NCBI RefSeq assembly: GCF_024699985.1
Contig: NZ_JAJONA010000001.1
Span: 2,796,501-2,860,500, forward strand
DNA from: Phenylobacterium sp. J367
Lineage (GTDB): Bacteria; Pseudomonadota; Alphaproteobacteria; Caulobacterales; Caulobacteraceae
DNA: 64,000 nucleotides
Direction: 5' to 3'
The notes beneath the pieces are model-generated. The model ran no database searches, was not told the origin of the DNA, and saw only the letters and a list, made by a program, of their open reading frames with translations. Both the position numbers and the translations under genes were made by a program. How positions within the stretch are numbered: the stretch's first letter is position 1; each line of letters opens with the position of its first letter. Positions 46,958 through 57,160 of the stretch are shown piece by piece.

Positions 46958-49900
46958 ATGCCGGCATCTCTCCTAACCTTGGCCGCTCGCTGGAGACCTT
47001 CGCCGGTCATGGATTCGCCTGCGCCTTCGCCGCCGCACCGACCGCTCCGCGGCCGGGCGACGGAGCTCGCGGCGGTCCGCGGCGGCCTCGCCGACCGGCG
47101 CACCCGGCTGATCGTCATCTCCGGGCCGGCGGGGGTCGGCAAGTCGGCGCTCGCCGCCGCAGCGGTCTCGGGACCGGACGCGCCCCTCGCCGGGGCCGGA
47201 CGCTTCCCGCCGGGCAACGCCTTCGGGGTCGCCCCGCTGACCGCGGCGGTGGAGGACGCGCTGACGACGGCGCTGGAGGGCCTGTTCGATCCTGAAGCGG
47301 CCCTGGAGCCCCTGGCCGAGAGCCTGGGCGATACCGCCGAAGCCTTCGCGGGTCTCAGCGCCGGCGTGCTCGGCCAGCTTGCCCGGGCGCGGGCGGAAGC
47401 CGCGCCCAACGTCGGCGTCACCGCTGCGGCCGAGCGCCTGGGCCAGGCCCTGATGACGGTCTGCGGCTGGCTGACCGGCCTTCGCGGACCGGTGGTGCTG
47501 CTGCTCGACGACTGGGGCCGCGGGGGACCGGAGACCGCGCGCCTCGTGGAGCGGCTGCTGCAGGCGACGCCGCAGCTTGTCGTGCTGGCCACCGAGCGCC
47601 CCGACGAGACCTTCGTGCGGCCGCCGGCGGTGCGGACGCTCCATGTCCGCCTGGAAGCTCTCGACGCGGGCGGACGCCAGGCGCTGGTCGCGGGTGAACT
47701 GGACGACGACGCCGGCGCCGCCGCCGAGGTGCTGGACTTCCTCGGCCTCGAGTCCGCCCTGCCGTTCGAACTGCTGGATGCGCTCACCGTCCTGAAGGCC
47801 TCCGGAGCGCTCGCCCGTGACGGGGACCGCTGGCAGTTCAGCCGCGCCGGCGCCGCCGAGACCCTGGCCGGCGCGGTCGCCGACCGGCTGGCCGGGCGCG
47901 TCGCCGAGGCCGGGCCCGGGCCCCAGGCGCTGGCCGAGGCGCTCGCCCTGTTCGGCGACAGCGCCGACCCCGCCGACCTCGCGGCGTGCGCCGGCCTCTC
48001 GGCCGAAGCGGCCGACGAAGGCCTTCGCCAGCTCGAGGCCCTGGGCGTCGTCCGCCGGACGGCGTCCACCGTGGCCTTCTCCCATGACCAGGTCCTGGCC
48101 GCCGTCGTGGCCGGGGTGGACGAGGCCGGGCAGGTGGCCGCGGCCGGCCGCCTCGCCGAGGCGCTCCGCCGGCTGGGCGCCCGTCCGGCCGCCTACGGCC
48201 GGGGCGCGGCCATGCTCGATGCTCGCCTGATCGCCGGCCTCGCCACCCTCGATGCGGCCGCCTGGGCGCCCCTGTTCCTGCGCGGCGCCGAACAGGCGCG
48301 TGGCGTGGGCGCCGCGCGCCGCGCCTCGGAATGGTCGGCCGCCGCCCTGGCGCTCGCCCGGCGCTCCGGCGGGGCGTCCGCCCAGGTCTTCCGCGAGGCG
48401 GTCTATGCGGCGGTCGAGCAGGGGGGACTACGTCCGCGCCGGCGTCATGGCCGAGGAGATGCTGGCCGTCTCGACCACCGCCCGGGGCCGGGCCGAGGCC
48501 GACGAGATGCGCGCCCTGGTGCGCCGCGCGGCCGGCGACCTGGAAGGCGCGCTCGCGGTGGCCCGCGAGGCCCTCGGCCGCGCCGGCGTCCACCTGCCGG
48601 TCAAGGCCGGCGCGCTGCAGTTCGTGCGCACCGCGATCAGCGTGCTCACCACCGACGTCGACCGGGCCGCGCGGCTCGGCCGCCTGCCGCCCGAGACCCT
48701 GGAGGTGCAGGCCCCGCTGATGCGCATCCTGGGGGCCGGCGGCGCGCTGCTCTACGAGAAGGAGCCCATGCGCGCGGTCCTCTTCGCGCTCCAGGGCATC
48801 CCGCCGCGCCTGGTGGGCGGCACCGCCTCGGGGGCGGCGGCGTACAGCGTGGTCTGCGCCGCCTTCGGGGCCTTCCGCCGGGCCGAGCGCTGGGCGGTGC
48901 TCTCCGACGCCAAGCAGGGGCCGGGCCAGCCACTCCGGGCGACGGCGCTGCACTACTCGACCAACTTCGGCTACGCCATGACCCGCCCGCGCCAGACCGG
49001 CGGCCCCCGCATCGCGGCCATGGAGCGGATGGCCTATGCGGAAGGCGATCTGCCGGTCGCTGCCTACGCCAACCGCCGGCGCGCCCTCGACACGGTCCTG
49101 GGCGATCTGCCGCTGGAGCGCATGGCGGTCGTCGCGGAGGGCTGCGTGGAGACCGCCAGGCGGCTTGGCGATCAGCCGACGCTCGTCACCATCCAGGCGC
49201 TCCGCCAGTTCGTCGCCTGCCTGGAGGACGCCGGCGAGCGGCCGTGGCGGCTGGCGGGTCCGCATTTCGACGTCGCCGCCTTCGAGGCGGGCAGCCTCTC
49301 GGACGCCGTCCACGCCGCCCGCCACGTGGTCATGCTGGAGGCCCTGCTGGCCGCGCTGTTCGGCGCCTGGGAGGCCGGCGCGGCCCTCTACGACCGCACG
49401 CAGCGCCACTTCAAGCCGCCGGCCCTGCAGCTCCTGCCCCAGGGATGGTTCTTCGCGACCGCCCTGGCGCTCTACCGGACCGGGCGTCGCCCCTCGGCCT
49501 GGCGGATGGCCGTGCTGCGCCACCACGCGCGGCACAATCCGACCGACCACGCCCATCGCGTCCTGCTGCTGGAGGCGGAGGCGCTTCGGGCGCGCGGCCG
49601 CCGGGTTGCTGCCCTGGTCCGTTACGAGACCGCCCTCCACGCGGCGCGATCGAGCGGATGCGCCGTCGAACACAGCCTGGTGGCCGCGGCGGCCGGCAGC
49701 GGGGCCCGGTTGCTGAAGGCGGACGACGCCGCGCGCCGCTTCGAGGCCGAGCGCGACGCGGTCTGGGCGCGGCTGGGCGCCCGCTCGCTGCTGGAGCACG
49801 GCCTCGACGCGTCGCCGCCGACCGCCCCCACGGCGGGCGCCCGGCGAGGGCGTGGTCGGCGAGCAGCTCCGCGAACTCGACGCCGCCCGCGCCGCCGCCG

Positions 49901-51318
49901 AGCGCACCAGCCGGGCGAAGTCGCGCCTGCTCGCCGAGGTGGCGCACGAACTGCGCACGCCCCTCCAGGGCGCGGTGGGCCTCCTGGGCGGCGAGGCGGC
50001 CGAGAGCATCGACGCCGGCGCACTGCGCGGCGTGCTCCGTCACCTGGCGACCGTGGTCGACGACCTCGCCGACATGGGCGCGCTGGAGGCGGGCGGGATC
50101 GCGCTGGCCGCCGCGCCGTTCTCGCCGGCCCGCACGGTCGACGAGGTGCGCGCCACGTTCATGCTCCAGGCGGGCGGCCGCCGGCTCGAAGTGACCGGCG
50201 ACCCGCCCCCCGCCCTGGTCGGCGACGAGGTGCGCCTGCGCCAGGTGCTGTCGAACCTGGTCTCCAACGCCCTGAAGCACGGGCAGGGGACGGTGACCGT
50301 CGCCCTGGCCGCCACGCCGCTCGACGGCGACGCCGAGCTCAGGCTCGAGGTCTGGGACGAAGGGGCGGGCCTGCCCGACGCCGAGCTCACCCGGGTGTTC
50401 GAGCCCTTCCAGCGCGGCCCCGCCGGCCAGGCCGTCGAGGGCCTGGGGCTCGGCCTGCCGATCGCGCGCCGGATCGCCCGAGCCATGGGCGGCGAACTGC
50501 GCGCCCGCCAGCGCGAGGGCCGCACGGTGTTCGTCTTCCAGGTGCGCCTGCCGCTCGCCTCCGAGGCCCCCGTGGCTCCCGACCGCGGCCTGCCCCGGCG
50601 GCTGCTGCTGGCCGAGGACGTGGAGCTGAGCCGCCGGGTGCTCGCCCGCCTGCTCGCGGCCGAGGGCTGCGAGGTGGCCGAGGCGGCCGACGGCGCGGAG
50701 GCCTTCGCCCTCCTGACGACCCGGCCCTTCGACCTCGTGCTCACCGACCAGCGCATGCCGGGCATGACCGGCTCAGAGCTCTGCCGGCGGGCCCGCGCCC
50801 AGGGCTTCCGGGGGCGTATCGCCATCGCCACCGGCGCCGACGACCCGCACCTGCGCGCGGAGGTCGCCGATCTCGACGGCGTCACCGTGATCCGCAAGCC
50901 GCTCGACCGCGACGGCCTGCGCGCCTGGCTGGCCGCCGATCCGGCCGTCGGCCCGGCGCCGGACGTGGTTCACGGGCGGGTGCAGGAGCTCTTCGAGGCG
51001 CTCGGGCCGGAGGCCGACGCGATCTTCCGGGAGCTGCCGGCCCAGCTCGACCGCCTGCTGGCCGAGCTTGCCGCCGCGATCCGCGCCGCCGCCCCCGCCG
51101 ACCAGGTCGCCGCCGCCGCCCACCGCCTCGCCGGCTTCGCCGCCCATTTCGGCCTGGCCGAAGTCGCCGCCCAGAGCCGCCGCCTCGAAGGCGAAGCCCT
51201 CGCCGACGCCGCCCTCACCCCCGCGCCACCGGAATCCGCCCTCCGCGCCATCCGCGCCGCCGCCCGGGCCGTGGACTGGGGCGTGTATGCGGTGGGGGAG
51301 GGAGCGGAGACGGGGTAG
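46958..51318 (+). CDS. AAA ATPase-TPR-hybrid histidine kinase with receiver and Hpt domains (2 indels)
   Basis: A ~1452-aa signalling protein with no visible membrane span. The order is an AAA/STAND-type ATPase (Walker A GPAGVGKSA at ~56-64, Walker B VVLLLDDW), a long helical TPR-like region, HisKA (AEVAHELRTPLQG, His ~996), HATPase (LSNLVSNALKHG, GLGLGLPIARRIARAMGG), a receiver (LVLTDQRMPG, Asp ~1263) and an Hpt domain (AAHRLAGFAAHFGL, His ~1388). Extra bases in the G6 at ~48422 and near 49843 split it; removal joins EQGDYVRAG and TAAPGEGVVGEQLREL. An alternative ATG is at 47009. It lies 95 bases after the RTX gene, so regulation of that gene is plausible but unproven. No partner response regulator is adjacent. 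Confidence 0.85.
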
Positions 51319-51329
51319 GGGGTAGGCCC

Positions 51330-52748
51330 TCAGGTCCGGGCGTAGACGTCCTCGAAGCGGACGATGTCGTCCTCGCCGAGATAGGCCCCGGACTGCACCT
51401 CGATGAGGTTCAGCGGCACCTTGCCCGGGTTGGCCAGCCGGTGCTGCGCGCCCAGCGGGATATAGACGCTCTCGTTCTCGCCGATCAGCTTATGGACGCC
51501 ATCGACGTGGACCTCGGCGGTGCCGTTCACCACCACCCAGTGCTCGGCGCGGTGGAAGTGCTTCTGCAGGGAGAGCTTGCCGCCCGGGTTCACCGTCAGC
51601 CGTTTCACCTGGAAGCGGTCGCCGGCGTGCAGGCCCTCGTACCAGCCCCAGGGGCGATAGACCCGCCGCGTCTGCGTGGCCGTGTCGTGGTTCGACGCCT
51701 TCAGCCGCTCGACGACCTTCTTCACGTCCTGGTCGGCGTGGCGGCTGGCCACCAGCACGGCATCCGGCGTGGCGATGACGATCAGGTCCTCGACGCCCAC
51801 CGCGGCGATCAGCGGACCCTCGCTGCGCAGGTAGGAGCCCTTGGTGTTCTCGGCGAGCGTGTCGCCGATCTCCACGTTCTGGTCGCCGTCGCGATCCGCG
51901 AGCTGCCAGAGCGCGCCCCAGGCGCCTACGTCGCTCCAGACGAAGGTGGAGGGGACGACGGCCGCCCGCTTCGTGCGCTCCATGACCGCGTAGTCGATGG
52001 AGATCGAGGGGCTGGCGGCGAAGGCCTCGGCGTCGAGGCGCAGGAAGTCCAGGTCGCGGCTGGCGGCGGCCAGCGCCGCGCGGGCGGCGGCCAGCACGCC
52101 CGGCGCATGGGCCTCCATCTCGGCCAGCACGGCCCGGGCCGGCAGCAGGAAGATGCCGCTGTTCCAGTAGTAGTCGCCGCGGGCCAGGTAGCCTTCCGCC
52201 GTCGCCAGGTCCGGCTTCTCCACGAAGGCCGAGACCGTGCGCGCGGCGCCGCCCAGCGCCTCGCCGCCCTGGATGTAGCCATAGCCCGTGGCCGGGCTGT
52301 CCGGCTGGATGCCGAACAGCACCAGGGCGCCGGCCGCGGCGGCCGGCAGGCCGGCGTCCACGGCCGCGTTGAACGCCGCCGCGTCCGGGATCACATGGTC
52401 GGCGGGCATGACCAGGATCAGGGCTTCCGGATCCTGGCCCTCGGCGATCAGCGCCGCGGTGGCGACGGCCGGCGCGGTGTTGCGGGCCATGGGCTCCAGC
52501 ACGATGGTCGGCGGCCGCGCGCCCGCCTCGCGGAGCTGCTCGGCGATGACGAAGCGGTGCTCGGCGTTGGCGACCACCGTCACCGGGTGGAAGCGCGCCG
52601 GATCGGCGACGCGCAGCGCCGTCTCCTGCAGCATGGTGCGCTGCCCCATCAGCGGCAGGAGCTGCTTGGGATAGCTCTCGCGCGACAGCGGCCACAGGCG
52701 CGAGCCCGAGCCGCCCGAGAGGATCACCGGAAAGATCTTCGCCGACAT
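51330..52748 (-). CDS. manC: Mannose-1-phosphate guanylyltransferase / mannose-6-phosphate isomerase
   Basis: Makes GDP-mannose, the precursor of mannose, fucose, rhamnose or perosamine units in surface glycans. It is intact at 472 aa. The N-terminal nucleotidyltransferase loop is LSGGSGSRLWPLSRESYPKQ; ADHVIPD and FVEKPD follow. The C-terminal type II isomerase cupin has LSLQKHFHRAEHWVVVNGTA and ends in DDIVRFEDVYART, close to the family's usual DDIVRFEDxYGR. It is convergent with the kinase gene, 11 bases apart. Confidence 0.95.
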   Translation of the reverse strand: MSAKIFPVILSGGSGSRLWPLSRESYPKQLLPLMGQRTMLQETALRVADPARFHPVTVVANAEHRFVIAEQLREAGARPPTIVLEPMARNTAPAVATAALIAEGQDPEALILVMPADHVIPDAAAFNAAVDAGLPAAAAGALVLFGIQPDSPATGYGYIQGGEALGGAARTVSAFVEKPDLATAEGYLARGDYYWNSGIFLLPARAVLAEMEAHAPGVLAAARAALAAASRDLDFLRLDAEAFAASPSISIDYAVMERTKRAAVVPSTFVWSDVGAWGALWQLADRDGDQNVEIGDTLAENTKGSYLRSEGPLIAAVGVEDLIVIATPDAVLVASRHADQDVKKVVERLKASNHDTATQTRRVYRPWGWYEGLHAGDRFQVKRLTVNPGGKLSLQKHFHRAEHWVVVNGTAEVHVDGVHKLIGENESVYIPLGAQHRLANPGKVPLNLIEVQSGAYLGEDDIVRFEDVYART

Positions 52749-52894
52749 ACGGCCCCCGACCGCTCAGAACACATCCATCTATACTGGCGCCGACGCCTTA
52801 CCGCGAGGGCTACGCGGCCGCGGCGGGCGCGGAGTGCGGACAAAATCGGCAGGCGGCCTTGGTCACGGCGCCGGTCCGCCTGTATGGGGCATGC

Positions 52895-53986
52895 ATGGGA
52901 GCGCCGTTCCACAGCCTGGCCGAGGCCGCCGCCTGGTACGAGGCCTGGCTGCGCGAGGCCGCCCTGCCGCTCTGGTCGACCGTCGGCGTCGACGCCGCGA
53001 CCGGCGCCTTCCAGGAGAAGCTCACGCCGGATGGCGCGCCGCTGCCCGGCCCGCGCCGCGCCCGGGTCCAGGCCCGGCAGGTCTGGGTCTTCGCCGCCGC
53101 CGCCGACGCGGGCTTCGGACCGGCCTACCGCACCCTGGCCGGGCGCGGCCTCGAGGCGTTCGAGGCCCGCTACCGCCGCCCGGACGGGCTCTACGTTTTC
53201 TCCGCCGACGAGGCGGGGGCGGTGGTCGACGGAGCCGCCGCCCTCTACGAACAGGCCTTTGCGCTCCTGGCGCTCTCCGCCTTCAGCCGCCGCGACGCGG
53301 CGCGCGCCACCCGCGACGCCCTCCAGGCGCTGCGCCACCCGGAGGGCGGCTGGCGGGAGGTCGGCGGCCACCCGTTCCAGGCCAACGCCCACATGCATCT
53401 CTTCGAGGCGGCGCTCGCCTGGGAGATGGCCGGCGATCCGAGCTGGGAAGCCGTGGCCGACGAGATCGCCCGTCTGGCCCTGACGCGGTTCATCGACGCC
53501 GAAGCCGGCGTGCTGCGCGAATTCTTCGACGCCGACTGGCAGGCCCTGGCGGACGACGCCGGCGGCCTCATCGAGCCCGGCCACCAGTTCGAGTGGGCCT
53601 ATCTCCTGGACGCCTGGGGCCTGAGCCGGGGCGAGGGGAGGGCGCGCGCCGCCGCCCGGCGGCTCTATGAGCATGGCCGGCGCGGCGTTGATCCGGCCCG
53701 CGGCGTCGCGGTCGGCGCGCTCTGGAGCGACCTCTCGGTCCGCGAACCCGTCGCCCGCATCTGGGCGCAGACCGAGCACCTGCGCGCCGCCCTGACCCTG
53801 GGTTCGGACCGCGAGGCGCTGGAGGCCACCAACGGCCTGGCCGGTTTCCTGGCGACGCCCGCCCGCGGCGCCTGGCGAGACAAGCAGCGGGCCGACGGGA
53901 CCTTCGTCGAGGAGCCGGCGCCGGCCACCTCGCTCTACCACCTCGTGGGCGGGATCCTGCCGCTCCTGGAGCGGCGCGGCGCCTAA
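52895..53986 (+). CDS. AGE-family sugar isomerase/epimerase
   Basis: A ~363-aa (alpha/alpha)6-barrel protein of the N-acylglucosamine 2-epimerase/mannose isomerase family. The best start is ATG 52895 (MGAPFHSLAEAAAWYEAWL). Conserved barrel motifs are RVQARQVWVFAAAADAG, DGAAALYEQAFALLALSAF, FQANAHMHLFEAALAW, EPGHQFEWAYLLDAW and WAQTEHLRAAL, the last ones carrying the His residues that act in catalysis. Divergence from manC across 146 bases suggests that it interconverts a hexose-6-phosphate, probably mannose/fructose, for GDP-mannose synthesis. Its exact substrate cannot be read from sequence. Confidence 0.8.
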   Translation: MGAPFHSLAEAAAWYEAWLREAALPLWSTVGVDAATGAFQEKLTPDGAPLPGPRRARVQARQVWVFAAAADAGFGPAYRTLAGRGLEAFEARYRRPDGLYVFSADEAGAVVDGAAALYEQAFALLALSAFSRRDAARATRDALQALRHPEGGWREVGGHPFQANAHMHLFEAALAWEMAGDPSWEAVADEIARLALTRFIDAEAGVLREFFDADWQALADDAGGLIEPGHQFEWAYLLDAWGLSRGEGRARAAARRLYEHGRRGVDPARGVAVGALWSDLSVREPVARIWAQTEHLRAALTLGSDREALEATNGLAGFLATPARGAWRDKQRADGTFVEEPAPATSLYHLVGGILPLLERRGA

Positions 53987-53992
53987 GGCCGG

Positions 53993-55327
53993 TCAGGCCT
54001 TCACGACATTGGTGAGGTCGAGCCCCCGCCGGGCCATGACGTTGCGCGTGTCGACCACCAGCGGCGCGGCCGCGAGCGCCGCATAGTCCACGGCGTCGTG
54101 GTCGGTGGCGATCAGCACGGCGTCATAGCCGGCGGCGGCCTCGCTGGTCAGCGCGACCGACCGGCGGCCGGCGAACTCCGCGTGTTCCCGGGTCGGCGGG
54201 ATCGCCTCCACGTGCGGGTCGTGGAAGGCCACCTCGGCGCCCCGGCGCTCCAGCAGGGTCATCAGCTTGAAGGTCGGGCTCTCCCGCACATCGGCGACGT
54301 TCTTCTTGTAGGCGAGGCCGATCACCAGGATGCGGGCGGTGCTGAGCGCCGTCTGTCGCCGCGCGTCCAGCGCCCGGGCCAGCACCTCCACCACATGGTT
54401 CGGCATGGCGGTGTTGATCTCCCCGGCCAGCTCGATGAACCGGGTCGGCACCTCGAACTCCCGCGAGCGCCAGGTCAGGTAGAAGGGGTCGATCGGGATG
54501 CAGTGGCCGCCCAGGCCCGGGCCCGGATAGAAGGGCATGTAGCCGAAGGGCTTGGTCTTGGCCGCCTCGATGACCTCCCAGACGTCGATGCCCATGGCGT
54601 CGTAGATCAGCTTCAGCTCGTTCACGAGGGCGATGTTCACCGCCCGGAACACGTTCTCGGTGATCTTCACCGCCTCGGCCACGTCGGGCGACGAGACCGG
54701 CACCACCTCCTTGACCACCGCGCCGTAGAAGGCCTGGACGAGCTCAGAGGCCTCCGCCCCGTCGCCGGCCACCACCTTGGGGATGGTCACCGTCTCGAAG
54801 GCGGTGTTGCCGGGGTCCTCGCGCTCCGGCGAGAAGCCCACGAAGACGTCGCGGCCGCTGACCAGGCCGCCGGCCTCCAGGATCGGCTTCAGCACCTCGC
54901 GGGTGGTGCCGGGATAGGTCGTCGATTCCAGCACCACGAGCTGGCCGGGCCGCAGCCGGGCGGCGATCTCCCGCGCGGTGTCCTCCACATAGGACAGGTC
55001 CGGGTCCCGCTGCTTGCTGAGCGGGGTCGGCACGCAGATCACGATGACGTCGCACGGCGCCAGGCGGTCGTAGGCGCCCGTGGCGCTCAGCGTCCCCGCG
55101 CCGGTCAGGCGGGCCAGCTCCGCGCTGGACACCGCCCCGATGTACGAGCGCCCTGCGGCGATGGCCTCGATCTTCGTGGGATCGATGTCGAACCCGAGCG
55201 TCGGGAAGCCCTGGCGGGCGCAGGCCACGGCCAGCGGCAGGCCGACGTAGCCCAGCCCGATCACGCCGACGGCGGCCGAGCGGTCGGCGAGCTTGCCGCG
55301 GAGGGCCTCGAAGGGGTTCGGCTGCAT
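53993..55327 (-). CDS. Nucleotide-sugar dehydrogenase, UDP-GlcNAc 6-dehydrogenase type (WbpA-like)
   Basis: Oxidises C6 of a UDP-hexosamine to the uronic acid with two NAD+. It has 444 aa from ATG 55327 (MQPNPFEALRGKLADRSAAV). The Rossmann motif is VGVIGLGYVGLPLAVA; GFSPEREDPGN and the catalytic Cys in GLGGHCIPIDPFYL (~274) mark the UDP-GlcNAc/ManNAc dehydrogenase group rather than UDP-glucose dehydrogenase. The C-terminal domain has GLAYKKNVADVRESP. It supplies an acidic sugar for the polysaccharide locus to its right. Confidence 0.88.
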   Translation of the reverse strand: MQPNPFEALRGKLADRSAAVGVIGLGYVGLPLAVACARQGFPTLGFDIDPTKIEAIAAGRSYIGAVSSAELARLTGAGTLSATGAYDRLAPCDVIVICVPTPLSKQRDPDLSYVEDTAREIAARLRPGQLVVLESTTYPGTTREVLKPILEAGGLVSGRDVFVGFSPEREDPGNTAFETVTIPKVVAGDGAEASELVQAFYGAVVKEVVPVSSPDVAEAVKITENVFRAVNIALVNELKLIYDAMGIDVWEVIEAAKTKPFGYMPFYPGPGLGGHCIPIDPFYLTWRSREFEVPTRFIELAGEINTAMPNHVVEVLARALDARRQTALSTARILVIGLAYKKNVADVRESPTFKLMTLLERRGAEVAFHDPHVEAIPPTREHAEFAGRRSVALTSEAAAGYDAVLIATDHDAVDYAALAAAPLVVDTRNVMARRGLDLTNVVKA

Positions 55328-55592
55328 GTCTTCCCGGGCTCGGTCCGGCCGCGCCACCGGCGGCCGGGAACCTCCATCCGGAGTTCGGGGCGGCGGGTCA
55401 AGGGCGGGGCGGCATCCGCGGGCGTCGCGCCCGCCTGCGCGTCCGCAGAACAAGAATCTCCGAGGGCCGGAACAATCGAAAAGCTCTGCTGGTTGGGCGC
55501 GCGCGAAACAGACGCAATGGCGCAGCCTGGTGGGCGAGAGTGTGAGTTGCAGCTCTCCGGCGCGGCCCTTGCAGCGAAGCTTGGAGAGACTG

Positions 55593-56180
55593 ATGACCAA
55601 AGTTGCTAGCGTTCTCGGTATCGCCGCCGCCGGCGTCCTGGCGACGGCCTGCGCGACCACCACCCATGACGCGGCCCGCATGGAGGCCCGCACCACCCTG
55701 GCCAACGCCGCGGAGCTGTCCGGCACCGACGCCGCCGACGTGGTTGGCAAGACGTCGATCGCCTGGGGCGACAGATTTACGGCCGCGAACCTGTTCGAAC
55801 GGGCCACCGACGACCGGGCCAGCGTCGGCAAGCGCTTCAACCTCGCCGGCGCCTATCTGGTGACCGGCCGCGAGGCCCAGGCCGCGGCCCTCTACCGCGA
55901 GCTGGTCCGCGACGGCCAGTTCACCTACGCCTACAGCAACCGGCCGATGGACAACCGCAACGTCCCGGTTCGGCGCTTCAACATCGCCGACGAGTCGGCC
56001 CGCCGCCTCGCCCAGATCGAGGCCCGCAACCCGGCCTTCGCCCCGGCCCCGGCCTCCGGCGTCCTGTCGGCCGAGAGCTTCGGAACGCCGGTCGCCGCGA
56101 TTGTCGGCGGCACGCCCATCATCGGCCGCATCTCGGACGCCCAGGCGATCGCCCTCGACGCGGCCGGCGGCGGCAACTGA
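55593..56180 (+). CDS. Probable lipoprotein with TPR-like segment
   Basis: A 195-aa protein with the SD GGAGAG seven bases before the ATG. The signal peptide VLGIAAAGVLATACA has a Cys in a lipobox-like LATAC (Ala instead of Leu at -3). The middle part, FTAANLFERATDDRASVGKRFNLAGAYLVTGREAQAAALYRELVRD, looks like a TPR pair. It is followed by a strong terminator. The family seems common in Caulobacterales but has no known role. It is transcribed away from the UDP-sugar dehydrogenase; the 265-base gap between them has no other gene. Confidence 0.7.
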   Translation: MTKVASVLGIAAAGVLATACATTTHDAARMEARTTLANAAELSGTDAADVVGKTSIAWGDRFTAANLFERATDDRASVGKRFNLAGAYLVTGREAQAAALYRELVRDGQFTYAYSNRPMDNRNVPVRRFNIADESARRLAQIEARNPAFAPAPASGVLSAESFGTPVAAIVGGTPIIGRISDAQAIALDAAGGGN

Positions 56181-56185
56181 AGACC

Positions 56186-56238
56186 GCAAAGAGAAGCGGG
56201 CGGGCGTGGCTTCGACGCCTGCCCGTGGGTCTCTTTGC
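56186..56238 (+). terminator. Large intrinsic terminator-like hairpin
   Basis: The outer stem GCAAAGAGA (56186-56194) pairs with TCTCTTTGC (56230-56238). An inner stem GGGCGGGCGT (56198-56207) pairs with ACGCCTGCCC (56215-56224) with one G-U pair and a seven-base loop. CTTTGT follows. It closes the lipoprotein gene and coincides with the change from GC-rich to AT-richer DNA. Confidence 0.85.
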
Positions 56239-56307
56239 CTTTGTGGATTAAGCTAGTTCCGCCTCCGCAAGAGCTGTTCTCTTTAGGCGTGAGAAATCGT
56301 CCGAGCC

Positions 56308-56355
56308 ATGAAGATTGCGCTCTACTCGGGCCGACGATCTAACCGACACCACTAA
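56308..56355 (+). pseudogene. Possible 5' remnant of a truncated gene at the island edge
   Basis: A plus-strand ATG opens MKIALYSGRRSNRHH and stops after 15 codons. MKIALYS is a typical first strand of a GT4-type glycosyltransferase. It runs head-on into the stop of the minus-strand methyltransferase gene. It could be the leftover of a gene cut when the cluster to the right arrived, or chance. Confidence 0.3.
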
Positions 56356-57160
56356 CCGACTTTCTGTAGAGTTCCCTGAGGAGGATGATCCTCAAGATGT
56401 TGCTCCCGAGCCCCTTCCCAAGCCTCACTCGGTAGTGCGCTCTCTGGTAGCCGCGCTCTCCGAGCGCGACATGAAGATCAGATCCTGAAACTAGGTGAAC
56501 AGCATCGCAATCGCGGCGCCACGATCGGTTCAATACGGCTGGATCGCTGGTTACCCAAAAGCGTGGCTTTCGCGTCAGATGAGCTAAGGCGGCGCTCGCT
56601 ACAAGTCTTGCGTTGATCGCAAGCTGCGACACCAGAGACAGATGCCTGACAGCAGGCGGTATGTATCCGGGTATATCATACCGTGGGCAAACAAACAGAA
56701 ACAGCCCCGCGGGATTCAGGATGTTGTCCATTTGACGAATATAGTCAAAAGGTCGAATAATATGCTCAAAAACAAAAAAAGAAACGATAATGTCAAAGCG
56801 CAATCTCTCGGGAATTTCTTCAACCTTGCAATTAATGTGTTCAACGCCAAGCCCGGAGTTGTGGCTAGTATTCCGGTCATTTATGTCGTGGAGTGTGATG
56901 TGCAGCCGGTCAGGTCCGAAATATCTTCTTAGATACGCAGGTAAGTGCGATTTTCCGGCGCCGATCTCAAGAAGACGGACGATGTGGTTTTCGCGTAACA
57001 TCTCTTCAATGTATGGAACAAGAGGCGCGAAAAGGTGATCTTTTCCCGATCCGGCTGCAATCCCGTAGTAGTCGTCTGCCGTAGCGTAAAACGTAGTTAG
57101 AGCGCGTTCTAGTGACGCGAGATCTGCTGCCGCGGCTGGATCATCCGATCTGATTAGCAA
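56339..57160 (-). CDS. Class I SAM-dependent methyltransferase in polysaccharide cluster
   Basis: A 273-aa protein with the SAM-binding motif I VRLLEIGAGKSHLPAYL, an acidic LHDIN at the end of strand 2 and DIIVSFFVFEHIIRPFDYI for motif IV. The C-terminal half, with LSLVSQLAINARLVASAALA, is typical of sugar or lipid-linked methyltransferases. It overlaps the next gene upstream (57154-57160) and is probably the last gene of a minus-strand operon. It is intact, and its base composition is clearly less GC-rich than the left part of the window. Confidence 0.75.
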   Translation of the reverse strand: MLIRSDDPAAAADLASLERALTTFYATADDYYGIAAGSGKDHLFAPLVPYIEEMLRENHIVRLLEIGAGKSHLPAYLRRYFGPDRLHITLHDINDRNTSHNSGLGVEHINCKVEEIPERLRFDIIVSFFVFEHIIRPFDYIRQMDNILNPAGLFLFVCPRYDIPGYIPPAVRHLSLVSQLAINARLVASAALAHLTRKPRFWVTSDPAVLNRSWRRDCDAVHLVSGSDLHVALGERGYQRAHYRVRLGKGLGSNILRIILLRELYRKSVSGVG

